Below are positions 23,834-32,210 of a stretch of DNA of 38,005 nt, piece by piece. Numbering within the stretch: the stretch's first letter is position 1; the number at the start of each line of letters is the position of its first letter. Under the pieces are notes generated by a model. It ran no database searches. It saw only the letters and a program-made list of their open reading frames with translations, and was not told the origin of the DNA. The translations under genes were made by a program, and so were the position numbers. The stretch comes from Oscillospiraceae bacterium (GTDB lineage Bacteria > Bacillota > Clostridia > Oscillospirales > Oscillospiraceae): contig JAFZSD010000059.1 in NCBI GenBank assembly GCA_017619535.1, forward strand, positions 1 through 38,005. The letters run 5' to 3'.

Positions 23834-25104
23834 CAGTCTGCATCTCCGTTCTGCGGCTCCCCGCCGGGTACTTCCCCGCCGGGGGCTTCTCCGGGCTGCC
23901 CGGAAACTTCGCCAGGCTGCTCGCCGTTCTGACCTTCTTCAGGTTCAGTATGGGTGATTATGCTGTAATTGAGAGGACCGCTGCAGGCCGGATAGTCCTG
24001 CGTGTCCCACCAGTAGTTGCTTATGATGTCCGCGTCGCTTCTGAGGAAAGAATTCTCGATGCCTGTGATGTCGCTCATCGCCGGATCGACGTGATAGAAA
24101 TCGCCGTCTATGTATACTATGTTCCAATAGTGGGGAAGATTGTTGTATCTCCCGGTCACAACGCGGCAGTCGAGTCCCAGCTTGTCACAGAGCGCTTTGT
24201 ATGCCAGAGCGAATCCCTCGCTGGTGGCCGATCTGTTAACAAGGGCTCCGAAGGCCGTCGCGGCTATATCCTGCTCCGTCAGATCGGGATCCGCTGCGGA
24301 GTCTATATCGAAATCGACCTGGCCGATCAGTTTCTCGCATAGAGAGAGGAGCATGAGGGCGTCGCTGTCTTCGGCTACGGTGTCGACTATCTGGTCCACG
24401 GCTTTGTCCAGAGAGTATGACATAGATTTGAGCAGAGATTCCGTATAGACGTAATCCAGAGCTACTTCCAATACGCGGTCGCCCTCTCCGCTGCCGGAGA
24501 AAGTGTTTACCGACGCCTGCGGCGGTGCGACTATGGTCAGTGGATTGTCTATGTACAGTTCCCTGACGGTATTGGTGATATAGTCTTCAGTCACCATGTT
24601 CATGTTGGTGAGAAATACGATGTAATCCGACCGGTTCTCCAGCGTATCCAGAAGGGAGGACCGCAGATACCGCTGCGAGTATGTAGTCACGACGCTGTCT
24701 ATCTGCGATTTGGAGTGCCTGTAGTTGACGGTGACCTTCGCTTCGTAGTGTGAGACTATCTGGCTGACCTCGCTGTTTATGTAGTACACGCAGTACTCTC
24801 CGAAGGCGCTGTCCATCGCGACGGACTTGCATATACGCTCGACGTTTGCCGCCACGTCTCCGTCGTCGAAAGCGTTCATCCCGAATACGGCAGTCCCGCT
24901 GTGTTCGCGGACCATCTGCATGATCAGAGCCCGGAGCTCCTCATATGAGGACACTTCTACAACGTCCTCGGTCTGGCCGGTCGGCACGGAGGTGTCGATA
25001 TGGGGCGTGTCGGAGAGAGTGTCTCCCTCCAGAATGTTCGCGCAGCCGCACAGAGATGCGAGCATGGCTGCGGCTAGAAATATTAACGTAATGCGTTTCG
25101 CCAC
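23833..25104 (-). CDS. Lipoprotein with a transglutaminase-like domain, catalytic Cys replaced by Ser
   Basis: A 423-residue lipoprotein. The signal peptide ends in the lipobox LCGC (lipidated Cys21). A unique N-terminal part is followed by a transglutaminase/protease-like fold at about residues 280-375: TSEGFALAYKALCDKLGLDC, then PHYWNIVYIDGDFYHVDPAMSD. His325 and Asp340 keep the catalytic positions, but the nucleophile that is Cys in active members (GVCEGYA-type) is Ser295 (codon AGC), so peptidase activity is doubtful. A Pro/Gly/Glu-rich tail ends the protein. The start is GTG with GGAGG 6 bases upstream. It lies 36 bases after yitT and is coupled by TGATG to the DivIVA/fumarase fusion. 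Such domains on lipoproteins often act on, or bind, wall peptides. Confidence 0.87.
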   Translation of the reverse strand: MAKRITLIFLAAAMLASLCGCANILEGDTLSDTPHIDTSVPTGQTEDVVEVSSYEELRALIMQMVREHSGTAVFGMNAFDDGDVAANVERICKSVAMDSAFGEYCVYYINSEVSQIVSHYEAKVTVNYRHSKSQIDSVVTTYSQRYLRSSLLDTLENRSDYIVFLTNMNMVTEDYITNTVRELYIDNPLTIVAPPQASVNTFSGSGEGDRVLEVALDYVYTESLLKSMSYSLDKAVDQIVDTVAEDSDALMLLSLCEKLIGQVDFDIDSAADPDLTEQDIAATAFGALVNRSATSEGFALAYKALCDKLGLDCRVVTGRYNNLPHYWNIVYIDGDFYHVDPAMSDITGIENSFLRSDADIISNYWWDTQDYPACSGPLNYSIITHTEPEEGQNGEQPGEVSGQPGEAPGGEVPGGEPQNGDAD

Positions 25105-25140
25105 ACGGGCACCTCCTTCAGGTTGACATAATACAAGAAT

Positions 25141-26007
25141 TCAGCTGTTGTCCATGATGTCTTGGAAGCCTTCTCCGAAGACTTCCTGGGCCGTAGTATA
25201 GATAATGAAGGCGTTCTCGTCTATGCTCCTCACCAGCCTGCGTAGCTCCACGACCTGCTGCTTCTTCACGGCGCAGAGGATGACCTCCTTGCTGGCGCCG
25301 GAATAGGCGCCCTCGCCGTGGAGGAGAGTCGCACCGCGGTTGAGAGTGGTGGTGATGGCCTTTTTGACCTCGTCGCTCGAATCGGTGATTATGAAGCAGA
25401 GCTTGGACGTCGACACGCCGTACAGGACGAAGTCGACGACGCGGGTGGACACGAACATCGCGATGATCGAGTACATGACGCTGTCGAATCTTTTGAAGAT
25501 CACGGCGAATGCTATGACGACCACCATGTCCACGAGGAGTATGATAGTGCCGAGGTTTATGTACGGGTATTTGGCCCGCAGAAGCTTGGAGGCGATGTCC
25601 GAGCCGCCTGTGGAAGCGCCGACGCGGTACACGAGACCGAGGCCGGCGCCCTCGATAAGACCACCGTACAGAGAGGCGAGAAGCATGTTGGAGGTGGCGT
25701 TTATACGGAGCGACGTGAAGATGTCCACGAAAACCGAGGCCAGGATCATGCCGACAAGGGATCCTATGCAGAAACGCAGGCCCAGCTTCCGCAGAGCCAT
25801 GATAAAGAGCGGCACGTTCATGATGATCGTCAGCACGCCTACAGGCAGGGACGTGAGGTAGTTGATTATCATCGCGATGCCGGTCACTCCGCCCGTTACG
25901 ATGGAGTTGGGGTATAGGAAGAAGCTGAACCCCGTTGCATAGACCGCCGAGCCGACGACGATGATCAAATATTTGAAAGCAAGGTGCAGAAAGTTAGACT
26001 TGTTCAT
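25141..26007 (-). CDS. YitT family membrane protein
   Basis: A 288-residue membrane protein of the YitT (DUF161 plus DUF2179) family. Five or six hydrophobic segments (YLIIVVGSAVYATGFSFFL, VTGIAMIINYL, LYGGLIEGAGLGLVYR, NLGTIILLVDMVVVIAFAV) precede a small cytoplasmic C-terminal domain (TLLHGEGAYSGASKEVILCA). GGVTGIA and GASTGGSDI are family signatures. The function is unsettled; members are described as integral membrane proteins of the Gram-positive envelope. The start overlaps the parC stop by 14 bases, so it is translated from the same message as parE-parC. Confidence 0.92.
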   Translation of the reverse strand: MNKSNFLHLAFKYLIIVVGSAVYATGFSFFLYPNSIVTGGVTGIAMIINYLTSLPVGVLTIIMNVPLFIMALRKLGLRFCIGSLVGMILASVFVDIFTSLRINATSNMLLASLYGGLIEGAGLGLVYRVGASTGGSDIASKLLRAKYPYINLGTIILLVDMVVVIAFAVIFKRFDSVMYSIIAMFVSTRVVDFVLYGVSTSKLCFIITDSSDEVKKAITTTLNRGATLLHGEGAYSGASKEVILCAVKKQQVVELRRLVRSIDENAFIIYTTAQEVFGEGFQDIMDNS

Positions 26008-28249
26008 CTGCCAGATCTCCGATCTCGAGCTGGATCTCGTCGCGGTCCTCCGGCCTGAGGAGCGCGCCTGCCGCCGGGATGCTCCGCACCTTGTACCGCG
26101 AGTAGTTCTTGATGGTCGTAGCCGCCGCGGGAGCGGCGTTTTCGACGGTGCTCTTCTTTTTCAGAGCCATAACGGCGACGCCCTGGGATGCGCGGCTGGC
26201 TTTTGCCGCCAGCAGCTTCGTATTGAATATCACGGCGCGCCCGTCTGTAGAGTATACGGCCACGTCTATATCGCCGTCAAGCGGTATTATGGCCTTCAGA
26301 GGGCTCTTGTCGGAATAGGCGCCGGTGAGTTTCTTGCGGTTCTGTTTCGTGGCGTAACCGGCGAGATCGGTCTTGAGAGCCTTGCCGTTCTCGAAGAAGA
26401 ACGCTATCTGGCCGGTATAGTTCTTCGGGTCAACCATGAACACGGCGTTCTCTCCGTCGTCCATGCCGAGCACAGCCGGCAGGTAGGAGCCGAGGGCCGA
26501 AGCTTTCGTGTCGTCGAAATCGCTGGCTCTCGTCTTGTACACCTGATATCTGTCTGTGAATATCAGAAGCTCTGAGCGGTTGGTAGCGTCGAAGCTGACC
26601 CGCAGGGAGTCGTTCTCCTTGTATTTCTGCTCTCCGCCCATGCGCAGGGACAGGGGGGTTATCTTCTTGAAATAACCTTCGCGGGAGAGGAACAGCGTAA
26701 CGGGATAGTCGTCGATCTGTTCAGACTCGTCGAATTCCGGGATCTCGTCGTTGTAGACGATCTTGGTCCTGCGCTCCGCACCGTATTTTTTGATCACGTC
26801 GGAGAGTTCGTCGGTGATGATCTTGTTGACGCGGCGGCGTTTGCTGAGGATATCCTCGAGATCCGCGATCTGCTTTTCGAGTTCCTCCACTTCGTCGGTG
26901 CGCTTCAGGATGTACTCGCGGTTGATGTTGCGGAGCTTTATCTCCGCGACGAATTCCGCCTGCGCCTCGTCTATGCCGAAGCCTATCATAAGGTTGGGCA
27001 CGACGTCGGCCTCCGCTTCGGTGTTGCGGATTATCTCGATGGCCTTGTCGATATCGAGCAGGATCTTTTCCAGACCGTAGAGAAGATGGAGTTTTTCCTT
27101 CTGCTTTTCCTTCTCGCAGAAGACGCGGCGGCGCACGCAGTCCGTCCGCCAGGCGATCCATTCGTCCAGGATCTCGCGTATGCCGAGGACCCGGGGCATG
27201 CCGGCTATAAGGATATTGAAGTTGCATGCGAAACTGTCGAGGAGCGGGGTCTGCTTGAACAGCTTAGCCATCAGTTTTTCGGGGTCGGTACCGCGTTTGA
27301 TGTCGATCGCGAGCTTGAGGCCGTTGAGGTCAGTCTCGTCCCTCATGTTTGAGATCTCGCGTATCTTGCCGCTGCTTATGAGTTCCGACACCTTGTCGAT
27401 TATCGCCTCGGCCGTGGTGGTGTAGGGTATCTCGTAGATCTCTATGAGATTGTCCTTTGCGAGATATCTCCACCTCGCGCGGATCTTGAATGAGCCGCGG
27501 CCGGTCTCGTATATGGAGGAGAGCTCGTCGGCGTCGTATATGATCTCGCCGCCGGTCGGGAAATCCGGAGCGAGAAGGGTCGACATGATATTGTGATCCG
27601 GATTGTTGATGTATTCTATCGTCGTCTGGCAGACCTCCGTCAGATTGAAGCCGCATATATTGGACGCCATACCGACGGCTATGCCTGTGTTTGCTGAGAC
27701 CAGGACGTTGGGGAAGCTGGTGGGCAGAAGGGTCGGCTCGCGCTGGGTGCCGTCATAGTTGTCCACGAAGTCCACGGTGTCGCGGTCGATGTCACGGAAC
27801 AGCTCGTGGCAGATGGGGGAGAGCTTGGCCTCGGTATATCTGGATGCCGCATATGCGGTGTCCCGGGAATAGGTCTTGCCGAAGTTGCCCTTAGAATCCA
27901 CGAAGGGAGTCAGCAGCGCCTCATATCCCTTGGAGAGGCGCACCATGGTGTCGTAGATCGCGGCGTCGCCGTGGGGGTTGAGACTCATGGTCCTGCCCAC
28001 TATGTTGGCGGACTTGGTCCTGCCTCCTGTCAGAAGGCCCATTTTGTACATCGTGTACAGGAGCTTGCGGTGGGAGGGTTTGAAGCCGTCGATCTCCGGG
28101 ATCGCTCTGGAGACGATGACGCTCATGGCATACGGCATGTAGTTGGTCTGAAGGGTCTCCGTTATGGGCTGCTCCAGTACTTCTGCATGCAGTCCCACGA
28201 CGTCGGGATTGTCTTTACGCTTTGCGGGTTCCTGTTTTTTCCTTGCCAT
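25994..28249 (-). CDS. parC: DNA topoisomerase IV subunit A (ParC/GyrA family)
   Basis: A 751-residue type IIA topoisomerase A subunit. It cuts and rejoins both DNA strands through catalytic Tyr138 (AASRYTEAKL). The quinolone-region motif reads NPHGDAAIYDTMVR: the residue equivalent to GyrA Ser83 is Ala96, while the Asp87 equivalent is kept as Asp100. The long coiled coil (residues ~380-460) and beta-propeller C-terminal domain are present, but the GyrA box is not the canonical QRRGGKG (KQNRKKLTG here), so topoisomerase IV (decatenase) is preferred to gyrase. The gene starts 17 bases after parE and overlaps yitT, all on one strand. A second complete gyrA/gyrB set elsewhere would settle the naming. 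Confidence 0.9.
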   Translation of the reverse strand: MARKKQEPAKRKDNPDVVGLHAEVLEQPITETLQTNYMPYAMSVIVSRAIPEIDGFKPSHRKLLYTMYKMGLLTGGRTKSANIVGRTMSLNPHGDAAIYDTMVRLSKGYEALLTPFVDSKGNFGKTYSRDTAYAASRYTEAKLSPICHELFRDIDRDTVDFVDNYDGTQREPTLLPTSFPNVLVSANTGIAVGMASNICGFNLTEVCQTTIEYINNPDHNIMSTLLAPDFPTGGEIIYDADELSSIYETGRGSFKIRARWRYLAKDNLIEIYEIPYTTTAEAIIDKVSELISSGKIREISNMRDETDLNGLKLAIDIKRGTDPEKLMAKLFKQTPLLDSFACNFNILIAGMPRVLGIREILDEWIAWRTDCVRRRVFCEKEKQKEKLHLLYGLEKILLDIDKAIEIIRNTEAEADVVPNLMIGFGIDEAQAEFVAEIKLRNINREYILKRTDEVEELEKQIADLEDILSKRRRVNKIITDELSDVIKKYGAERRTKIVYNDEIPEFDESEQIDDYPVTLFLSREGYFKKITPLSLRMGGEQKYKENDSLRVSFDATNRSELLIFTDRYQVYKTRASDFDDTKASALGSYLPAVLGMDDGENAVFMVDPKNYTGQIAFFFENGKALKTDLAGYATKQNRKKLTGAYSDKSPLKAIIPLDGDIDVAVYSTDGRAVIFNTKLLAAKASRASQGVAVMALKKKSTVENAAPAAATTIKNYSRYKVRSIPAAGALLRPEDRDEIQLEIGDLADEQV

Positions 28250-28266
28250 TTCACCGCCCCCTTTCC

Positions 28267-30258
28267 TTAAGAGATGTCAGCGAGGTCCAGATACTTGTAT
28301 CCGTTTTCGGAGATATGATCCTTCCTGCCGGTGAGGTTGTCGCCGAGGAGCAGATCGAATATCTCAGCCGTGCGCTCCGCGTCCTCGGGCATCACGCGTA
28401 TGAGACGGCGAGTCTCGGGGTTCATGGTGGTCAGCCACATCATCTCAGGGTCGTTCTCGCCGAGGCCCTTGGACCGGTTTATTGTCGGCTTCTTGTCAGG
28501 CAGTTCAGCCAGGATGTCCGCCTTTTCCTTCTCGGTGTAGGCGAAGTATGTCTTGCCCTTGGAGATGATCTCGAACAGGGGCGATTCGGCTATGTAAACG
28601 AGACCCTCGTTTATGAGCGTCGGGACGAGCCTGTACAGCATTGTCAGTATAAGAGTCCGGATCTGATAGCCGTCCACGTCTGCGTCGGTGCAGATGATCA
28701 CCTTGCTCCAGCGGAGGCTCGACAGGTCGAAGGTCGACATGTCCTTCGTGTGTCTCGTCCTGACTTCCACGCCGCAGCCCAGGACCTTCATGAGGTCGGT
28801 TATGATCTCGCTCTTGAATATCTTGTCGTAATCCGCCTTCAGACAGTTGAGTATCTTGCCGCGGACGGGGATTATGGCCTGGAACTCAGCGTCGCGGGAG
28901 AGCTTGCAGGCGCCCAGGGCGGAATCGCCCTCGACTATGTATATCTCTCTGCGGCTGACGTCGCGGGAGCGGCAGTCGACGAACTTCTGAACGCGGTTCG
29001 CTATGTCTATGGTTCCGGTCAGTTTCTTTTTGATGTTGAGTCTCGTCTTCTCCGCCGTCTCGCGGCTCCGCTTGTTGAGCAGGATCTGATCGGCGATCTT
29101 CTCGGCTTCCGAACCGTGCTCGATGAAGTATATCTCCAGCTGGGAGCGGAGGAAATCGGTCATCGCATCCTGTATGAACTTGTTTGTGATGGCTTTTTTG
29201 GTCTGGTTCTCGTAGGACGTCTGCGTGGAGAAACAGTTGGTGACGAGGATGAGGCAGTCCTGGATGTCCTGGAACGTGACCCTGCTTTCGTTTTTCTGGT
29301 ATTTGCCGCTCTTCTTCAGATACGCGTCGACTGCGGAGACGAAGGCGCTGCGGGTTGCCTTCTCGGGCGCGCCGCCGTGCTCGAGCCAGGACGAGTTGTG
29401 GTAGTATTCTATAAGGCTCACCGTTTTTGAGAAGCAGAACGCCGCGGAGAGCTTCACCTTGTATTCTGGCTTGTCCTCGCGGTCGCGTCCGGAACGGACC
29501 GTCTCGATGAACGCGGGTTGGGAGAGGGCGCTCTCGTCGCAGAATTCCGTCACATAGTCGACAATCCCGTTCTCGTAAAGGAAGTCCGTGGTCTCGAAAG
29601 ACCCGTTCGGCTGCTGATTGCGGAAACGGAAGGTGACCCCCGCGTTGACGACGGCCTGCCGCTTCATGGTGTCTGTGAAGTACTCGGCGGGCACGTTTAT
29701 GTCAGTGAATACGGCAAGGTCCGGACGCCAGCGGATTAGGGAGCCGGTGCGGCGGCCTTTGAATTCCTCTTTCTGAAGCTCACCGACGATCTCGCCCTTT
29801 TCGAAGTGGAGATCGTATTTGAATCCGTCGCGCCATACGGTGACGTCCATGTACTCCGAGGAGTACTGGGTGGCGCAGGAGCCCAGACCGTTAAGACCCA
29901 GGGAGAACTCGTAGTTGTCGCCGGAGATGTTGTTGTATTTGCCGCCTGCGTAGAGTTCGCAGAAGACGAGTTCCCAGTTGTACCGCTGTTCGACGGGGTT
30001 CCAGTCGACGGGACAGCCGCGACCGAAGTCCTCGACCTCTATCGACTTGTCAGTGTAGCGCGTCACTGTTATAATGTTGCCGTGCCCCTCCCGGGCTTCG
30101 TCGATAGAGTTGGACAGTATCTCGAATACGGCGTGCTCGCAGCCTTCGAGACCGTCGGATCCGAAGATGACGGCGGGACGTTTTCTGACGCGGTCGGCCC
30201 CTTTGAGGGAGCTGATGCTGTCGTTTCCGTAGGAATTGTTCTTTGCCGATTCTTTCAT
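28267..30258 (-). CDS. parE: DNA topoisomerase IV subunit B (ParE/GyrB family)
   Basis: A 663-residue ATPase subunit of a type IIA topoisomerase. The GHKL site is visible as ILSNSIDEAREG (Mg2+-binding Asn) and EDFGRGCPVDW; the transducer follows, with SLIEYYHNSSWLEHGGAPE. The TOPRIM domain has YIVEGDSALGACKLSRDAE and CTDADVDGYQIRTLILT with its DxD. The EGDSAGG-type loop is altered to EGDSALGACK, with the usual Gly-Gly-Ser-Ala changed, as seen in some clostridial ParE-like proteins. AGGGG lies 7 bases before the ATG, and a consensus promoter is close upstream. It opens an operon parE-parC-yitT-lipoprotein-fusion that shares the strand for more than 7 kb. Confidence 0.92.
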   Translation of the reverse strand: MKESAKNNSYGNDSISSLKGADRVRKRPAVIFGSDGLEGCEHAVFEILSNSIDEAREGHGNIITVTRYTDKSIEVEDFGRGCPVDWNPVEQRYNWELVFCELYAGGKYNNISGDNYEFSLGLNGLGSCATQYSSEYMDVTVWRDGFKYDLHFEKGEIVGELQKEEFKGRRTGSLIRWRPDLAVFTDINVPAEYFTDTMKRQAVVNAGVTFRFRNQQPNGSFETTDFLYENGIVDYVTEFCDESALSQPAFIETVRSGRDREDKPEYKVKLSAAFCFSKTVSLIEYYHNSSWLEHGGAPEKATRSAFVSAVDAYLKKSGKYQKNESRVTFQDIQDCLILVTNCFSTQTSYENQTKKAITNKFIQDAMTDFLRSQLEIYFIEHGSEAEKIADQILLNKRSRETAEKTRLNIKKKLTGTIDIANRVQKFVDCRSRDVSRREIYIVEGDSALGACKLSRDAEFQAIIPVRGKILNCLKADYDKIFKSEIITDLMKVLGCGVEVRTRHTKDMSTFDLSSLRWSKVIICTDADVDGYQIRTLILTMLYRLVPTLINEGLVYIAESPLFEIISKGKTYFAYTEKEKADILAELPDKKPTINRSKGLGENDPEMMWLTTMNPETRRLIRVMPEDAERTAEIFDLLLGDNLTGRKDHISENGYKYLDLADIS

Positions 30259-30308
30259 ACAGATTCCCCTATATATAGAGATATTATTATCTACCTATCC
30301 AAATATAT

Positions 30309-30337
30309 AGTATATCTTATTATAATTGTAAAATCAA
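30309..30337 (-). promoter_or_regulatory. Promoter of the parE-parC-yitT operon
   Basis: On the minus strand: TTGATT (30337-30332), 17-base spacer, TATACT (30314-30309) within a very A/T-rich stretch, 50 bases before the parE start. Confidence 0.72.
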
Positions 30338-30420
30338 GCGCTGCGGCGCAAATATGGGCGCGGACATGATAACAGTGTCCTGGTCCAACGCCGTCCGGCG
30401 GCCGTTCCGGAGGTCTTTCA

Positions 30421-30708
30421 ATGAGTATAATAGATCTTGTGAGAAACGCGGACAGCACTGTCGTCATCGTTGTTATAGCCGTGCTGATCGTTCTGTTCTT
30501 CATACTGCTGAAATCGTCGCTGAAACTGGTGTTCAAGCTCCTGATAAACGCCGCGGTCGGATTCCTGATCCTGTTCGCGTTCAATTTCATCGGGAGGATC
30601 GTCGGCGTGACGATCGCCGTCAACTGGGTCACGGCGATCATCGCCGGACTTCTGGGCCTTCCCGGGATAGCGCTGCTGCTGGTACTTCAGTGGCTGTCGG
30701 TAATATAG
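30421..30708 (+). CDS. BofA family protein (sigma-K processing regulator family)
   Basis: A 95-residue membrane protein with two or three hydrophobic segments. The family core is clear: LKLVFKLLINAAVGFLILF, then FNFIGRIVGVTIAVNWVTAI, IAGLLGLPGIALLLVLQW. In Bacillus BofA holds the SpoIVFB protease inactive in the forespore outer membrane until sigma-K activation, so the gene suggests sporulation; clostridial relatives may do other things. GGAGG lies 7 bases before the ATG. A strong hairpin follows, and it is divergent from the topoisomerase operon, so it is a stand-alone transcription unit. Confidence 0.85.
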   Translation: MSIIDLVRNADSTVVIVVIAVLIVLFFILLKSSLKLVFKLLINAAVGFLILFAFNFIGRIVGVTIAVNWVTAIIAGLLGLPGIALLLVLQWLSVI

Positions 30709-30721
30709 CCGGAAAAACACC

Positions 30722-30760
30722 GCGGCGGAAGCTCTTCACTGAGCTTCCGCCGCTATTTGT
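30722..30760. terminator. Bidirectional terminator after bofA and the dipeptidase gene
   Basis: A perfect 13-bp stem GCGGCGGAAGCTC (30722-30734) with 30741-30753 and a six-base loop. TATTTGTTTT follows on plus; on minus the exit is GGTGTTTTT. It separates convergent genes. Confidence 0.9.
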
Positions 30761-30782
30761 TTTATCTGATCATTCTGCGCCG

Positions 30783-32210
30783 TCAGGAGCACATCTGTAT
30801 TATGGCCATCGTGAACATCTTGGCGCTCATTATGAGATCCGAAAGAGGCATGCACTCGTTCGCCGCGTGTATGTTGCTCTCATATCCGGGCATGGTGCAG
30901 CCGAAGGCGACGCCTCCGGGGATGCTGTGGACGTAGGTCAGACCTCCCACGGCGAGGCACTCGCCGGGTTTGCCAGTGTAATCCTCATAGATGCCGAGGA
31001 GAGTTTTGACTATCTGGCTGTCTGCAGGAGTATGATGGCCCGGTTCCCGGTGAGTGACGTCGGCAGTGATGCCTGCAGCGCCGAAACGGTCTGCAACAGC
31101 GGCATCTATGTCGGAACCGTCTGCGCACAGAGGCGTGCGGATGTCGATAAGGCCCGCCATGCCGGTCAGACCGTATTTGAAGACGCTGAAGCAGGACGTC
31201 AGGTCTCCGGATATCTCGTCGCTCATTTCTATTCCCAGGGATCTGCCGCTGCTGTCTCCGAAAGGAACCAGTTCAGACAGCGCGCGGAGCTTAGAAAAGC
31301 CCTCGCATTCGGCCATCGGCAGGGAGACGAGTACGGCAAGGAGCGCGCTCTGGGCGTTTTTGCCCTTGTCCGGAACCGATGCGTGTGAAGCCGTGCCGCA
31401 GGCCGTCACGGTGATGAGACCGTCCTGGGAGAGGGAAGCGGTGAAGGTAACGCCCGTATCGCCGGAAATCCGGGCGCAGACGTCCTGCACCTGCTGCAGA
31501 TCGGAGCCCTCCAGAACCGCGGAGGCCAGGTGCGGCACGATGTTCGGCACGGTGCCGCCGGTGAAGGACACTATGCGCGGAAGGGCGGCGCTCTCCTCCC
31601 AGGAGGCGGAGAACGCGGGAGTGAAATGGCCCTTTTCAGTGTTGATCACAGGGTAGTCGGCGTCAGGGGAGAAGACGGACGGCGGGTAGAAGTTTGCCCT
31701 GCCGTACTGCTCCAGATCGTCCATGCCCGTCTCTTCAGCGGAGCCCAGGATCAGGCGGCAGCTCTTCGGCAGATCCGGCGCCAGTTCGCGGGCGGCGTAC
31801 ATTGCGTACATCGCTGCGACGGCCGGACCTTTGTCGTCGGATACGCCGCGTCCGTACAGTATCTCACCGTGTTCGGACATGGACAGCTCGAAGGGGTCGG
31901 TAGCCCAGCCGTCGCCGGCCCCGACTACGTCGAGGTGGGCTATTATCCCCAGCGCGGCGGAGTTGTCGTTAAGATCGGCGGTCAGGACCCTGTTTTCAAA
32001 GTTGTCGGTCTTGAGCCCGTGACCGGACAGCATAGAGTCGGCGCAGGCGAGAGCCTCCGCGGGGCCTTCGCCGTAGGGCATGCCCGGCTGCGGTTTTCCC
32101 GCGGTGCTGTGTATCTCCACGAGGTCGCAAAGGTCTGCCAGAAGTTCGTCGGAATGGACGTCGAACCACTGGTCGATGCGGCGCATGAGAGCGGGATCGT
32201 TATTCATCAT
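30783..32210 (-). CDS. Sapep/PepV-type metal-dependent dipeptidase (M20 family)
   Basis: A 475-residue cytoplasmic peptidase of the PepV/Sapep branch of family M20. The metal ligands are visible: His92 in AHLDVV with Asp94, Asp125/Asp126 in GRGVSDDKGP, and Glu159/Glu160 in GSAEETG. A lid domain (about residues 190-390; TGGTVPNIVPHLAS, ASHASVPDKGKNAQ) is inserted as in PepV. These enzymes hydrolyse dipeptides with an unblocked N-terminus, at times including beta-Ala dipeptides. ATGATG at the start leaves one codon of doubt. It overlaps the end of the coaE-M18 fusion by 11 bases, so the two peptidases are made from the same message. Confidence 0.9.
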   Translation of the reverse strand: MMNNDPALMRRIDQWFDVHSDELLADLCDLVEIHSTAGKPQPGMPYGEGPAEALACADSMLSGHGLKTDNFENRVLTADLNDNSAALGIIAHLDVVGAGDGWATDPFELSMSEHGEILYGRGVSDDKGPAVAAMYAMYAARELAPDLPKSCRLILGSAEETGMDDLEQYGRANFYPPSVFSPDADYPVINTEKGHFTPAFSASWEESAALPRIVSFTGGTVPNIVPHLASAVLEGSDLQQVQDVCARISGDTGVTFTASLSQDGLITVTACGTASHASVPDKGKNAQSALLAVLVSLPMAECEGFSKLRALSELVPFGDSSGRSLGIEMSDEISGDLTSCFSVFKYGLTGMAGLIDIRTPLCADGSDIDAAVADRFGAAGITADVTHREPGHHTPADSQIVKTLLGIYEDYTGKPGECLAVGGLTYVHSIPGGVAFGCTMPGYESNIHAANECMPLSDLIMSAKMFTMAIIQMCS

